From positions 52,172 through 116,171 of the forward strand of contig JAURVB010000835.1 of the NCBI GenBank assembly GCA_033002965.1: 64,000 bases of DNA, written 5' to 3'. Both the position numbers and the translations under genes were made by a program. The notes under the pieces are model-generated. The model worked only from the letters and a program-made list of their open reading frames with translations, searched no databases and had not been told where the DNA came from. Positions 52,218 through 63,625 of the stretch are shown here, piece after piece; the stretch's first letter is position 1, and every line of letters starts with the position of its first letter. This stretch comes from Piper betle. Lineage: Eukaryota > Streptophyta > Magnoliopsida > Piperales > Piperaceae.

Positions 52218-55200
52218 TTGATGTATGTGCCGGTGGTAGTGAATGGGAGGAAAGTTTCGGCCTTAATTGATACTGGTGCGACGCACAGTTTTGTCTCTAA
52301 GGGGATGGCTATGAGACTTGGGCTGAAAATAGGAATCAACACAAGCAAGATCAAAGCGGTGAACTCGCAAGCTAGACCCGTGGATGGAATTTCCAAGAAC
52401 ATCAGGATACGCTTGGGAGAGTATGAGGGGAAGCTGGACTTAATGGTGATCGAAATGGATGATTTCAACCTCATTCTGGGCAATACCTTCATGCGAACTG
52501 CTGGAGTGGGAGTGTTCCCACAGCTTGGAGGAATCTTGATGATGGACAAGGTGGGTGCAAGCTTTGTTCACTATCAAGGAGGACCTTCGAGGGTCGAGGA
52601 TCGCACTTTCGGTGAACAGCAGCTGTCAGCAATGCAGCTGGCTAAGGGGTGCAAACGGGGTGACTTGACCTATCTTGCTGCGATAGTTGAGACCAGTCCG
52701 GATCATGTGGTGGTGGTGCCGGATTTTCTGAGTGGGTTACTAGAGGAGTATTCTGATGTAATGCCGCCAGAGTTGCCAGATGGGTTACCTCCCAAACGTT
52801 CGGTCGAACACCGGATCGAGCTGGAGCCAGGGACTAGAGCACCAGCGAAGGCGCCATATCGAATGTCGCCGAAAGAACTCGCAGAGCTGAAGATCCAGCT
52901 AGGGGAGCTGCTGGATTCGGGGAAGATTCAGCCATCATGTGCACTGTATGGAGCACCTGTTCTTTTCCAGGAGAAGGCAGATGGTACTTTCAAACTATGT
53001 GTCGATTACAGGGGTTTGAACAAGGTGACGATAAAGAACAAGTACCCAGTTCCACTTATAGTTGACTTGTTTGACAGGCTGAGTAAGGCGAGAGTCTTTA
53101 CGAAGTTGGACCTGAGGTCGGGGTACTGGCAAGTCCGGATTGCACCGGATGATATCCCGAAAACGACTATGGTTACGAGGTATGGGTCTTTTGAATTTCT
53201 CGTAATGCCATTTGGACTGACAAATGCTCCAGCTACGTTTTGCAACTTGATGAACGATGTGTTCAGAGACTTTATTGATAAGTTCATAGTTGTGTATCTG
53301 GATGATATAGTCGTATACAGTGAGACCGAGGAGGAGCACTGGGGTCACTTGAAACAAGTTTTGGGACGGCTAAGGGAACAACAGCTTTTCGTGAAGAAGG
53401 AGAAATGCGAGTTTGGCCTAAGGGAGATCAACTTCCTAGGGCATCGAATTGGCCATGGTGAGGTGCGAATGGGGGAATCCAAGGTGAAGGCCATAGTGGA
53501 TTGGCCTGAGCCAACGAAGGTGATAGAGTTGAGAAGCTTCCTTGGTTTGGCCAACTATTATAGGAAGTTTATACATGGTTACAGCCATGTGGTGTCGCCG
53601 TTGACTGATCTACTGAGAAAGAATCAGCCATGGGCATGGTCGGGACCGTGCCAAGCAGCTTTTGAGCAATTGAAGGCAGCGATTTCATCTGAGCCGATAT
53701 TGAAATTGCCGGATTTCAATCAACCGTTTGAAGTAGTGACGGATGCTTCAGACAGAGCCGTGGGAGGAGTACTGCAACAGGGTGGACACCCGATAGCTTT
53801 TGAAAGCTGGAAGCTGAAGGAAGCGGAGACGAGATACTCAGTTCATGAGAAGGAGATGCTCGCAGTAGTACATTGTCTCAGGGTTTGGCGTGTGTACTTA
53901 TTGGGATCAAAATTCGTGGTGATCACTGATAACGTTGCTAACACCTTCTTCAAGACCCAGAAGAAGTTGTCTCCTAGACAGGCAAGGTGGCAAGAGTTTC
54001 TGGCCGAGTATGACTTTGAATGGTTACACCAGCCGGGTAGATCCAACCAGGTGGCGGATGCACTGAGTAGGAAGAACTTGGAGATGGTGGCGGCCTTGAC
54101 TGAAATTGAAACCGAGCTACTGGGGCAAGTCCGGGAGTTAGCACAAAGAGATCTTGAGTACCGGAAGCTGGTTGATAGGATCAGTGAGGGACTGATTCGG
54201 AAGTATTGGCTTGATGACGGGATAGTCTATGCTAGTGGGGGTCGACTTTATATTCCTACGGGCAGACTTAGACGAAAGCTTATGGAGGAGTCCCATGATA
54301 CCCAGTGGGCAGGACATCCAGGTAGGGACCGGATGTACGCACTCATGTCACGAGTGTACTATTGGCCTAGGATGGAGGCTGATATAGAAGCTTTCATGAA
54401 GTCCTGTTTGGTGTGTCAACAGGACAAGGTGGAACGAAGACTAGAGGCTGGTTTGCTGCAGCCTCTACCCACACCGACGAGGCCGTGGAGTTCGGTATCG
54501 TTAGACTTCGTGTCAGGGTTTCCCAGGGTGAAGGGAATGTCTTCAGTGATGGTAGTAGTGGACCGATTTTCCAAGTATGCCGTGTTTTCCGCAGCACCAC
54601 ATGCGTGCTCAGCCGAGATAGCTGCGGAGTTGTTCTTCAAGAACGTGGTAAAGCACTTTGGAGTGCCGGTAGATTTAGTGAGTGATCGGGACGGCAGATT
54701 CACGGGTAGATTCTGGACGTGTTTGTTCGGGTTGCTGGGGAGCAAGCTGAACTTTTCTACTGCCAATCACCCTCAGACTGACGGGCAGACTGAGAGGATG
54801 AATGCCTTACTTGAGGAGTATTTGAGGCATTTCGTCACAGCCAGCCAGACGAACTGGTTGGAACTTCTTGATGCGGCGCAGTTTAGTTATAATCTGCATC
54901 GTTCTTCAGCAACGGGATTGAGTCCTTTCGAGGTTGCAACAGGCTATCAGCCTCTGACACCACAGGAGGTAGCTCTACAGGCACGTGGAGTGAAGTGTCC
55001 AGCTGCTTATAGGTTTGCTAGGGATAGGCAGGACTTGTATGAGGACGCAGTGGACTCACTAGCCAAAGCAACACGCCAGATGAAAAGATATGCGGACCTG
55101 AAAAGGAGACCGTTATCATTCAGCGTAGGGGACCAAGTAATGCTGAAGCTTACGCCTCAGATCTGGAAGAAGATCAGACGTACCGAGGTGCACAGGTCAC

Positions 55201-55593
55201 TGGTGCAGCGGTACAACGGTCCTTTTGAGGTGGAGAAGGTCGTCGGGAATGTAGCATACCGGTTGAAGCTTCCCGAGAGGTATAAACTCCATCCGACCTT
55301 CCACGTTAGCTTTCTCAAGCCATTCCACGAGGATGTGGTCAATCCGAGAAGAGCTCGTCCTAAGAGAGCTCCACCAACAGTCCGGCAACTGTATGAAAAG
55401 AAGGTGGGGAAAATTTTACAGCATAGACGTGTTGGCCAGGGGGCCACCAACGAGAGGACAAAGTATCTAATAAAGTGGAAAGGGGAGCCGAGAAGCGAGG
55501 CTAGCTGGGAGCGTGAACGGGACTTGTGGCAATTTGAGAGAAGAATCAAGAAGTATTGGGAAGGACTTAACCTTCCGATGAGGACATCGGGTC
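52218..55593 (+). CDS. Retrotransposon pol: protease, RT, RNase H, integrase, chromodomain
   Basis: One long open frame. Aspartic protease DTGA lies at about 52269-52280, reverse transcriptase YLDD at about 53294-53306, and RNase H TDAS near 53740. The integrase HHCC finger spans about 54294-54420, with catalytic Asp residues in the LDFVSG and SDRDG blocks and Glu after [11 protein letters not shown] chromodomain with YLIKWKG lies at about 55405-55560. The frame stays open into the hAT insertion as far as the TGA at 56169-56171, but residues after about 55600 are hAT-derived. The original frame ended just past the polypurine tract. With gag broken and the 5' end lost, this copy cannot move by itself. 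The domain order RT-RNase H-integrase is that of Ty3/gypsy (Metaviridae). Confidence 0.93.
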
Positions 55594-55601
55594 TCATTGG
55601 T

Positions 55602-56807
55602 AGGGGTGGGCATCGGTCGGATAGACATCGGACGAATTATTGTCCGCGTCTGTCCGAAATTTTGTCGGACAAAATTTGTCCGACCGACTTCGAACATCGA
55701 ATTGTCCGTCGGGCCCAAGCAGTGTCCGCGGACAGACCAAACCCTCCCGCCGCCGCCGCCTGCCACCGTAGGAGGGTTGGCAATGTCAGTGACTGGACGG
55801 CCGCGGCGACGATCGCCGGCGGCGGAATCGACGACGAGCGGCGATTCCGGCGTTGTGGAGGCCGGGCGATGGCGGGGCTCTCATGGCATCATGGCAATGC
55901 CGCGGCGGGGCCTGGCGGCGACGATCGGCGGCCGGGCGACTCGGCGGAATTGACGACAAGCAGAGATTCCGGCGTCGTGGAGGCCGGGCGACGGTGGGGG
56001 CGCTCGGGGCGACGGCGGCAACGCCGCGGCGGGGGCCTGGCAACGACGATCGGCGGCCGGGCGACGCGGCGGCGGCGGCGGCAGCGACCACACAAGGGGG
56101 CGGCGCGGTTTGGACAGGGAAGAGAATGGGTCGGAGGTTTGATTGATGGCAATATCGTAAATAAGACTTGACTCGCCAATGTCTCGAGTCAATAATAATA
56201 ACCAACTCGGAATAAATCCTAAAAAAATCCATAAAATCAGAAAAATTCCATAAAATAAAATAAACACTACAACATCATAATGACATTCTATAACTAATAA
56301 CCCACCCAAATTCCCCGTAACGCGTCCTAACGCGGTAAATGGCCTAAACTAATTCCACGATCAACTATATATAAAATAAAAAAATAATTGGCATACTCTC
56401 ATATATTCTGATAACTCATTCTTTTCTGTTGTATTCATGATGTTATCATCATATACTTGGGTACGTATGACCCTCATGGCTCGTACACCCGACCAGCGTC
56501 GACTCAGTACACATATTCTAAAACATACTCGACTTGAACCGACGATTGAACCGATCGGTTCATAAGCATAAAACCCTGACTCAGATCACTGGTTTTACAT
56601 TATGTTTATAATGTGATATATTTTTTCGAAGATGGATCATACAAGTTTGTTATTAAATATCGGACACTCGGTCGGTCGTTCGGTCGGACAAAAAAATGTC
56701 CATGTTTGGTTTGTTTTAATTCGGTCGAATTCGGTCGGTCAAATTCGATCGGACATACTTCGGACATCGGACAGACGGACAAATTCGGACGTCCACGCCC
56801 ACCCCTA
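55602..56807. mobile_element. Non-autonomous hAT element with 8-bp target duplication
   Basis: The left end is TAGGGGTGGGC and the right end is its inverse GCCCACCCCTA (terminal inverted repeats). The flanking 8 bases CTCATTGG are duplicated perfectly at 55594-55601 and 56808-56815. Size 1206 bp. An 8-bp duplication with a TAGGGGTGG-type end is diagnostic of the hAT superfamily. No transposase is encoded. Both subterminal regions are rich in TCGGACA/TGTCCGA words. The interior holds two tandem ~150-bp GC-rich repeats and an inverted copy of LTR-region sequence. It interrupts the chromovirus between pol and the polypurine tract. Confidence 0.92.
56110..56590 (-). repeat. Inverted copy of LTR-region sequence carried inside the hAT element
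   Basis: The reverse complement of 56110-56590 aligns with 57510-57960. Shared stretches include tatgatgataacatcatgaa, gaatgagttatca and tatatgagagtatgcca. Weaker similarity continues further into both copies, for example at the word ctccacga(t/c)gccggaatc. Confidence 0.8.
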
Positions 56808-56813
56808 CTCATT

Positions 56814-56826
56814 GGTGGGGGAGGAC
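56814..56826 (+). other. Polypurine tract of the chromovirus
   Basis: The run GGTGGGGGAGGAC directly precedes the 3' LTR start TGTCAC at 56827, the normal plus-strand primer position. It is cut off from pol by the hAT insertion. Confidence 0.75.
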
Positions 56827-59800
56827 TGTCACAGGTCTAGTCCATGGGACATGACGGGGCTAGGGTTTGGTGGTTGTTCCTAGCGTTCTCGGGTTCCTAC
56901 AGGGTGACCGGGGTTGCCCTAGTGGTGGAAACAACTGGCCATGCTAATCCGTGTTGGAGTTGAAGGTAGATGAACTATGGTGCACGTAGCTGTGGAATGA
57001 CCAAGCATTGTGGTCGAGCAAAGTATCAGTGATAGCAAGTATTGGCATATGCAGCGGGAATGGAGTACCGGGCATGTGGCTGGGTTCGAGCAGCAATAAA
57101 CCTCTAGATGCTAATTGGGTCGTGAATTTGGTCCAGGCGGGTGCGGTTGACCGAGCACTAGGCTGGGAGTAGTGAGCAGGTTGGCACAAGCATCAGCAGG
57201 CTATGTCGAGCAAGTTACTGATCATGGACAAGCAGTGTGGGGTGAGCAGCATGTACCGAGCAGCCCGATCGTACATGCGCGAGCGGTAGCGAGCACAGTG
57301 AGCGGGTGTGAGCGCGGCACGCATACGTGAGCGGTAGTGAGCGCAACATGCGGGTGCGAGCGGGCCCCAACGCGGCGTGCATGCGCGAGAGGGCGTGACC
57401 AAGCGGTAGCGGGCGCTGGGCGCGAGCGCGATGCCGAGCGCTGGTGCATGAGCGCTAGCGACTATCGGGCGTTGGGCGAGCGATGCTGTGTTCCAGCGGT
57501 GGCGATATCCGGTGTAAAACCTATGATTCGAGTCAGGGTATTATATTCAGAACTGGTCGGTTCGACCTTTATTTTCGAGTCGAGTCAATTTCAGAACACG
57601 TGTACTGAGCCGATGCCAGTCGTGTGTATGATCTATGAGGGTCATGCGTACCCGAAGTATATGATGATAACATCATGAACACAGCAGAACAGAATGAGTT
57701 ATCAAAATATATGAGAGTATGCCAGTTATTTTTTTATTTTATATATAGTGGATCGTAGAATTAGTCTTAGGCCGTCTATCGCGTTGCGGGCAGTTTGGGT
57801 AGGTTGATAGTTCTAGAGCATATCATTATGATGTTTTGGTGTTTCTTTGATTTTATGGGATTTTTCTCCGATTTTATGGAATTTTTTTAGGATTTACGGC
57901 TACTTAATTATTATTCTTGACTCGAGCTGAAGACGAGTCAAGTAATATTTACAAGTTTGCCACCAGCCCTTTTCTTCTTCTCCCCGACCTATCATTTCTT
58001 CTTCCCCAAACCCTTGCCGTGTGTCGTCCCCTGTGCATGCCGCCGCCATTGCGGCCGACGCCACCTTGCCACCAATCGGTGCCGCCAAGCCTCGCCGTAG
58101 CATCGCCGTGCAGCCTCGACAAGTCCCGGCTGTCGCCCAACCTCCACGATGCCGGAATCGCCGCGCCTAGCGCCACGGTCGCGTCACTGATTTTGTTGCC
58201 GGTGACCGTCGCCGCCACAATCGGGTGGTAGCCTCGGCACCCTCGACCCTTCATTGATCTTTCCCGACCGGAGCGGATGCCATTGCCTCCCAGATTGACT
58301 GGATTTCTTCACCCATCGCCGCCGCTCTGTTTTAGACATTTTACGGCGAGCCGCCACCTCCACTGGCCATGTCGACATCGTAGATGTGTAGGCCTCACCG
58401 AGTCGGTTCCAATGATACCCAATATAACCCCCATCTAGTCAGTAGATGCTGCTGGTGATTGTCACCGGAAAACTGCCGGAGAGCTGTCGGAAAACCATTG
58501 AAGCCGCCGGAAAACCGCCAGAACTTGCCAGAAAATTGGATTCGCCGAAATTCACCGAATTTTTGGTGGAACTCATCCAGTCGAACCCGATAGAGCTTCG
58601 GACGTCGATGAGCCCCGAATTCGAGTTCCAAGACACGTGACGAAACCCTAGCAATCGCCGATTGTCGACGACAAGAGGTATAATTACCTCTGATTTGATT
58701 ATTTAAAATTAATGATTGTTAGCACAGCATGATAGGATTGATTGATTGACATGATAAAAGTCCGAGCATGAAAGAAGTAACTGATATGCATGATTTGATT
58801 GGTTATGGATGAATGTAAGTGATCTAATGAGGTAGATCGAGTCGGAGCATGATAAGGGATCACGACATAAGTTAGAAAAACATAATAAAATTGGTATGAA
58901 TAGGATGAGTTAAGATTATTTACATTTATGATTATTTGATTGTTGATTGTGATGGATGATTATTATGTTGTGTGTTGATTATAGGACGAGTTTGATGCAT
59001 CATTTAGTTAGTGGGCGTTGGTATTTAGTTTTGATGTGTAGGTACGGAGTAGGAGCTCACCACCTAGGCGCGATGACACGCTTGGAGCTTCTACCAGGTC
59101 CGTTTAGGACTCGTCTCTGTTTTACGTTTTCTTCTATTGTATGTTTATTTTATTATTTGTAGAATGGGTTAAGTGGCATTTTATTGGATCCCACTTAACT
59201 CGGGCCATTTAATCGAACAGTTTTCCGGATTAATAACCCCTCGAGGATGAGATCCTTCGAGGATGATTTCGAAAACAAGATCCACCACAAGTTGCATTTG
59301 GGCCTATTAAATAAATCCTTTCTCAGGCCTATATATAATTTTATCGAGTTTTCAGTGAGATGAAAGATGGAGAAACTGACTGTACGGACCATGAGCAGAT
59401 GCCGTGACAGTCAAAGCGGGCTCTGGATTAGTGCAGCGGACTGTTCCATTCCCGAGGGATCCTGACAACTCTGTATTTGAGTTCCTTACACCTGGAGAAT
59501 GTGGAGGTTTACGGGTACTGTTTAGTACAGCGCATGTCCGGACTTGTAGTTCAAAGGGTACTAAAGGCGACTGCCTGAGAGTACTTGTAACGACCCAGCC
59601 CAAAGTGCAACGTAATGGGCTAAGTCATCTCTTTAAAATGGGTACCCCGGAAGTTAAAGATCTATAGTCCATTCCCACTTATAAACAGGATCTTCTCCCA
59701 GTAGGTATTAGATGTGGGACTAAGTTGAGGGATCTCACAATCCACCCACCTTAGGGAATTTCGTCCCCGAAATGCCTATTCTTAGCCTATTGTTAGCCCC

Positions 59801-60950
59801 AGCCCACGACCTTTCTGGCCCGTGACCAGCAGCCTAGCCAACGTTTCTAATCCAGCCCACCATCTAACACGGAACCAGGTCGGCTCTGATACCATTTGTA
59901 ACGACCCAGCCCAAAGTGCAACGTAATGGGCTAAGTCATTTCTTTAAAATGGGTACCCCGGAAGTTAAAGATCTATAGTCCCTTCCCACTTATAAACAGG
60001 ATCTTCTCCCAGTAGGTATTAGATGTGGGACTAAGTTGAGGGATCTCACAGTACTCGGCCTTCGTGCTCAAGGCCAGGAGAAATATGGAGGTAAGGAGAG
60101 GGCTTAGGATTTGAGAACAAAAATGAAGTAAGCAAATGCCGAGAGAGGCATCAGCAGCAACAGATCAGTCAGTTTGGGACGCTACCGGGTGTGCAACCCA
60201 GTGGCTCCTCAGTAGGTGCCCTTCAGAGTGTTCACGAGGAGTATGTGATGTTTTCTTTTATATGAGAGTTTGCTCTTATAGCCAGCTTGTTATAATTATT
60301 TTATTTTCCGGACCAGTAACACTTGTTACTGACGTGTTTTTATACTATATATAGGTAATAATCACGAATTGGAGGAGCCAGTTGGGATGGAGGAGCACTG
60401 TCGTCGCTTGCACACATGTCAGTCGATTGAGTGGTTATATTTTGTTATGATGTTATTATATTGATGTGATGTGATTAAATGCTAAAATTTGAGGACATGA
60501 TGAGATGAAATACTAAGACATGATGACAGGAAAAGGAAATGTGAATAGATTGCGCAGTGGAAGCGTTGTGGGTTGAGACCCAAGCTTCAAAATGAGTGTA
60601 TAGTAGACTAGATTTTGTGTGAATGAAATTGTTAAAGCATGCATATATATTTATATATATTATTTGACAGGGTGGCCCCTAATTGTACTTTTAGGGGAGA
60701 TTCTGTCCGTGTTATTTTAGAATTTTTACTGATTTGATCGTAATTGTATTGGTGTGTAATTTAGTTTGCATGTCATCCATGTAGTATCATGTTAGGATTC
60801 CGTGCATTTATCCATGCATGACGAGTCGTATCTTCATCTTAAGACGCTGAGATTAGATCCGCACGAGTTGGGTTCGGGTTAGTCGACTTAATCGGGGCCT
60901 GTAACATGTTGGTTTGGTTCACGAGCGTGGACTGGATTTAGGGTGTTACA
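56827..60950 (+). repeat. 3' LTR (start certain, right end inferred)
   Basis: Starts TGTCACAGG after the polypurine tract; its first ~430 bases match the 5' LTR. From 57260 on there is no 5' counterpart to compare. A ...GGGTGTTACA end at 60941-60950 fits a TG...CA LTR. The span holds GC-rich sequence at 57960-58660, without any recognisable coding, and the nested TRIM at 59586-60050. Confidence 0.5.
59586..60050 (-). mobile_element. TRIM (terminal-repeat retrotransposon in miniature), 465 bp, complete
   Basis: Two 154-bp LTRs, 59586-59739 and 59897-60050, differ at only two positions by eye. On the minus strand each runs TGTGAGATCC...GTTACA (TG...CA). Next to the minus-strand 5' LTR is TGGTATCAGAGC (plus strand GCTCTGATACCA, 59883-59894), the primer-binding site for initiator Met-tRNA. 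A purine-rich tract adjoins the other LTR. A 5-bp target duplication GTACT flanks it at 59581-59585 and 60051-60055. The 157-bp interior encodes nothing, so movement depends on proteins from other elements. Confidence 0.95.
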
Positions 60951-61560
60951 TCCAGGGTTTGCAGTGGTAAACCAGGGATGGACTTGAGGTTGAACAGACG
61001 ATTGAACCAGTGCTAGGGTCGAGCCAGGGGCGAGACACGGTGCCTAGCGGTGCAGCCAGAGGTTTTGGCCAAAGTTAGTTGCTGGTAATGTATATCGGAT
61101 CTTTGAAAAGATTACGGTATTCTATCCATATGCACGAGCAAGGATTCAAGCAATAACTTGGACGACAGAGATGAAGAGCGTGGAGAATTGGATGCGTGAT
61201 CTATTGAGAGAATATCTTCAGGGCTTGGAGATAACTACACGGGAGTAAACTACAAAGAGGACGGATTCTTGGAGAAGTCTACAGAGACATTCGAGCAATC
61301 AAGGAGTTGTGCTTTTGAGCGACAGACTCTTTGTGCAAGGAGAACGCATTGGGTGAATTGTGGTGAAGCTCTACGTGTAGAAGTGCTTTGTAAAACCCTG
61401 AAAATAATTAGGTTATATTATTTAGGGTTTTGTAAATCTTAAAATGAATCAATTATTTAATTAAATTAATTCTTGAAAATCAATATTTTATCAATTATAA
61501 CCTATTCATAGTTTTTGACCTTTCGTTATCACACAAATATAGTTATGAGTAATTACGTTC

Positions 61561-61653
61561 TTTTCTATAAAATTTAATATAGTGACTTCTTAAATTCCAC
61601 ACATATTTATAAAATTTAATGTAATGACTTTTAGAATTCCACACATATTCTTC
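61561..61653 (+). repeat. Imperfect tandem duplication, ~45-bp unit
   Basis: Two adjacent copies of tataaaatttaat(a/g)ta...attccacacatatt, with a few substitutions, in AT-rich DNA. Confidence 0.8.
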
Positions 61654-61970
61654 TATATAAAGGAAAGTTCTGTTGTTAAATGAAACATCCTCTGGATTGG
61701 TTGTGGGCACATTTGACACACAAGGGGGAAGACTTTAGGATTATTTGTTATAGTTGTGGGTTCTTCACAAAATTTTCAGGTCCGTATAATTATTTAAAAT
61801 GTTATATTTTTCCTTGTGGACAACTTGGTCAGTCTGAGCCCAGATTCGACCACCATGCACCGAGTGCAACCGGGGTCAAGGAATTGACTCAGTCTGACAA
61901 GGGCTACGCCCTTCATAATCCAATAATGGACATGTCAGAAAGGCCCTGACAACCCATAGTACAAGAAATT

Positions 61971-62334
61971 GGACATGAAGGATTAGACTCACTAGCCAAT
62001 TACGGACATGGTGGATTGGACTCACTAGCCGATAACGGACATGGCGGATTGGACTCGCCAACCGGTAATGGACATGATAGACTGACCCATTAGCCAATAA
62101 ATTGGACATGGCGGCTTGGACTCGCCAACCAATGATGGACATGGTGGAGTGGACTCACCAGTCGATAACAGACATGGCGGATTGGACTCGCCAGCCAGTA
62201 ATAGACATGATGGACTAACCTATCAGCCAATAGATGGACATGGTGGACTGACCTATCAGCCAACTAATGGACATGGTGGACTGAACCATTAGCTAATAAA
62301 AGGACATGTTAGAATGGTCACAACAACCAATATT
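61971..62334. repeat. 33-bp minisatellite, about 11 units
   Basis: Units begin (g/a)gacatg at 61971, 62004, 62037, 62070, 62104, 62137, 62170, 62203, 62236, 62269 and 62302, a period of 33 (once 34). A more diverged copy may start at 61928. The consensus half is ggacatggyggattggactcrcc. Many units carry a short complementary pair, GGCG...CGCC or GGTG...CACC. Confidence 0.93.
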
Positions 62335-62339
62335 ATAGA

Positions 62340-63580
62340 TAATGATAGGGAGTTTATAGACTTGTTTTATTTAATTACACAACTTAGTGTTTAATCACTA
62401 ACGCGGAATTATCTCCGCAGGTTAGCAGCTGGAACTAAAGACTAAGAGACGACAGGGTGGTTCTTCTACCAACTCAGGTGGTGAACAGATAATAAGCAGA
62501 CTTCTCTTTTACTTTTCTTGTGTTATAAATGTGGCTATGGGAAACTGTCCAAGACTATGGGATAATTATTTCATATATTATCATTTGAAACATAAGTTCT
62601 TTTAAGTTAGAAATGCTAGACTTATTTACTTTTAGATTATTCATGTAACCTTTTAAGTAACACCCGGTCCGGTTAGGACTGATCGTTATAGGGTTTGTTA
62701 AATTTTGAGTAACAATTGGCCAGTAAGGCCTACAATATCGTGAAACATGGCGGGTCGTTTTATGCTTGCTGCGATCTAGGAAGGCAGACGGTGAAGTTGC
62801 TATAGCCAGGTCATCGTATAGAGTTGGAACTTCACAGTGCAAGGGTGCCTTTGTCGATCGGGGATCCAGGTACATAATTCTGCGTTCTACACAACCGAGT
62901 GCTTTTCAGGCTAAGTGAATTGCATGTAACAAGTCTATCCAGGGGGACGACTTGAGGGTTGTGGTGAAGATTATTTGTGGGCGGGGTTTCCTTTAATTCT
63001 CACGGTCTTCCTATCGGGAAAGAAGACCAACGTCGTTGGGGTTTGCATGTCCACGACGAACAGGTAGTCGGGGTGAGATTACTTGTAATCCTTTGTTCGA
63101 GTTTGCAATAAAGGTTGGAACAGGGATTCCGTAATACTGATGTGTCGACAATAGGGTTTGGTGCCGGGGCGGTTCTGCTGGATTCTAGAACTACTCCATA
63201 CCGTGTAATGGGTAGCGGTAGTTGAGGTTGTCAATAGTGCTGAGAATTGCTTGGCGTGGCGGTAGTCATAAGTCGTGGCACTGCTGTACGCGTGTGATCG
63301 GTATTGTGATTGAGAGATTGCTGTGCTGTGCAGGTAGCCGATAGGATTACTGCGTGCGTGCATTGTACTAGTTGGGTGCAATAGCAAGTCGGTAGTTGTT
63401 TATGTGAGTTTGTTGTTTACAGGCTTTGTAGGGAGAACACGTTTCTGGTTGCATACTTGTGAAGGGCTGGTATTTCTAGGGGAAATACGCCGCGCGTGGT
63501 GTCTTGTAGGGCAAAAAATTGTACTCTAGAGGAACCCTGTGAAAGTGGTCATGGGTGCTGCTCCTACTCTTAGCGATAAC
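62340..63580. other. No recognisable gene
   Basis: Mixed-composition DNA with no long reading frame and no recognised protein. It may be non-coding sequence of a further retroelement, given its position and texture, but no LTR pair or target duplication could be found. Confidence 0.4.
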
Positions 63581-63625
63581 TTGATCTAGGGAAATGGCGG
63601 GTAGAAAGAGGCAAAAGGAGACTAG
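63581..63625 (+). repeat. 45-bp sequence, right copy (identical to 50397-50441)
   Basis: Identical to 50397-50441 in the same orientation, 13.2 kb away. It is followed by GAGATGGGTGG rather than an LTR. Confidence 0.93.

Larger units (their letters stand above)
50444..60950 (+). mobile_element. Defective Ty3/gypsy chromovirus with nested insertions
   Basis: Order: truncated 5' LTR (50444-about 50875), foreign segment (50880-51270), broken gag (51278-52154), pol with chromodomain (52218-about 55593), nested hAT (55602-56807), polypurine tract (about 56814-56826), then 3' LTR from 56827. The two LTR starts align for ~430 bases with roughly one difference in ten by eye, so the element is not recent. 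The right LTR end is uncertain: a typical ...GTTACA terminus occurs at 60950, which would make a ~4.1-kb LTR including a nested TRIM. No matching target duplication was found at 50439-50443 versus 60951-60955. Gene order, with integrase followed by a chromodomain, defines a chromovirus; integrase and RT wording suggests the Galadriel clade, with moderate confidence. Confidence 0.75.

Noticed and set aside
55602..56171. C-terminal extension of the pol frame
   Set aside because: It lies wholly inside the hAT insertion defined by inverted ends and an 8-bp target duplication, so it is not original retrotransposon protein.
61876..62142. Minus-strand frame with repeating HVRYRLVSPIHHVRNW-like peptides
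   Set aside because: A 33-bp period is a multiple of three, so a frame stays open through the minisatellite; no sensible protein context on either side.
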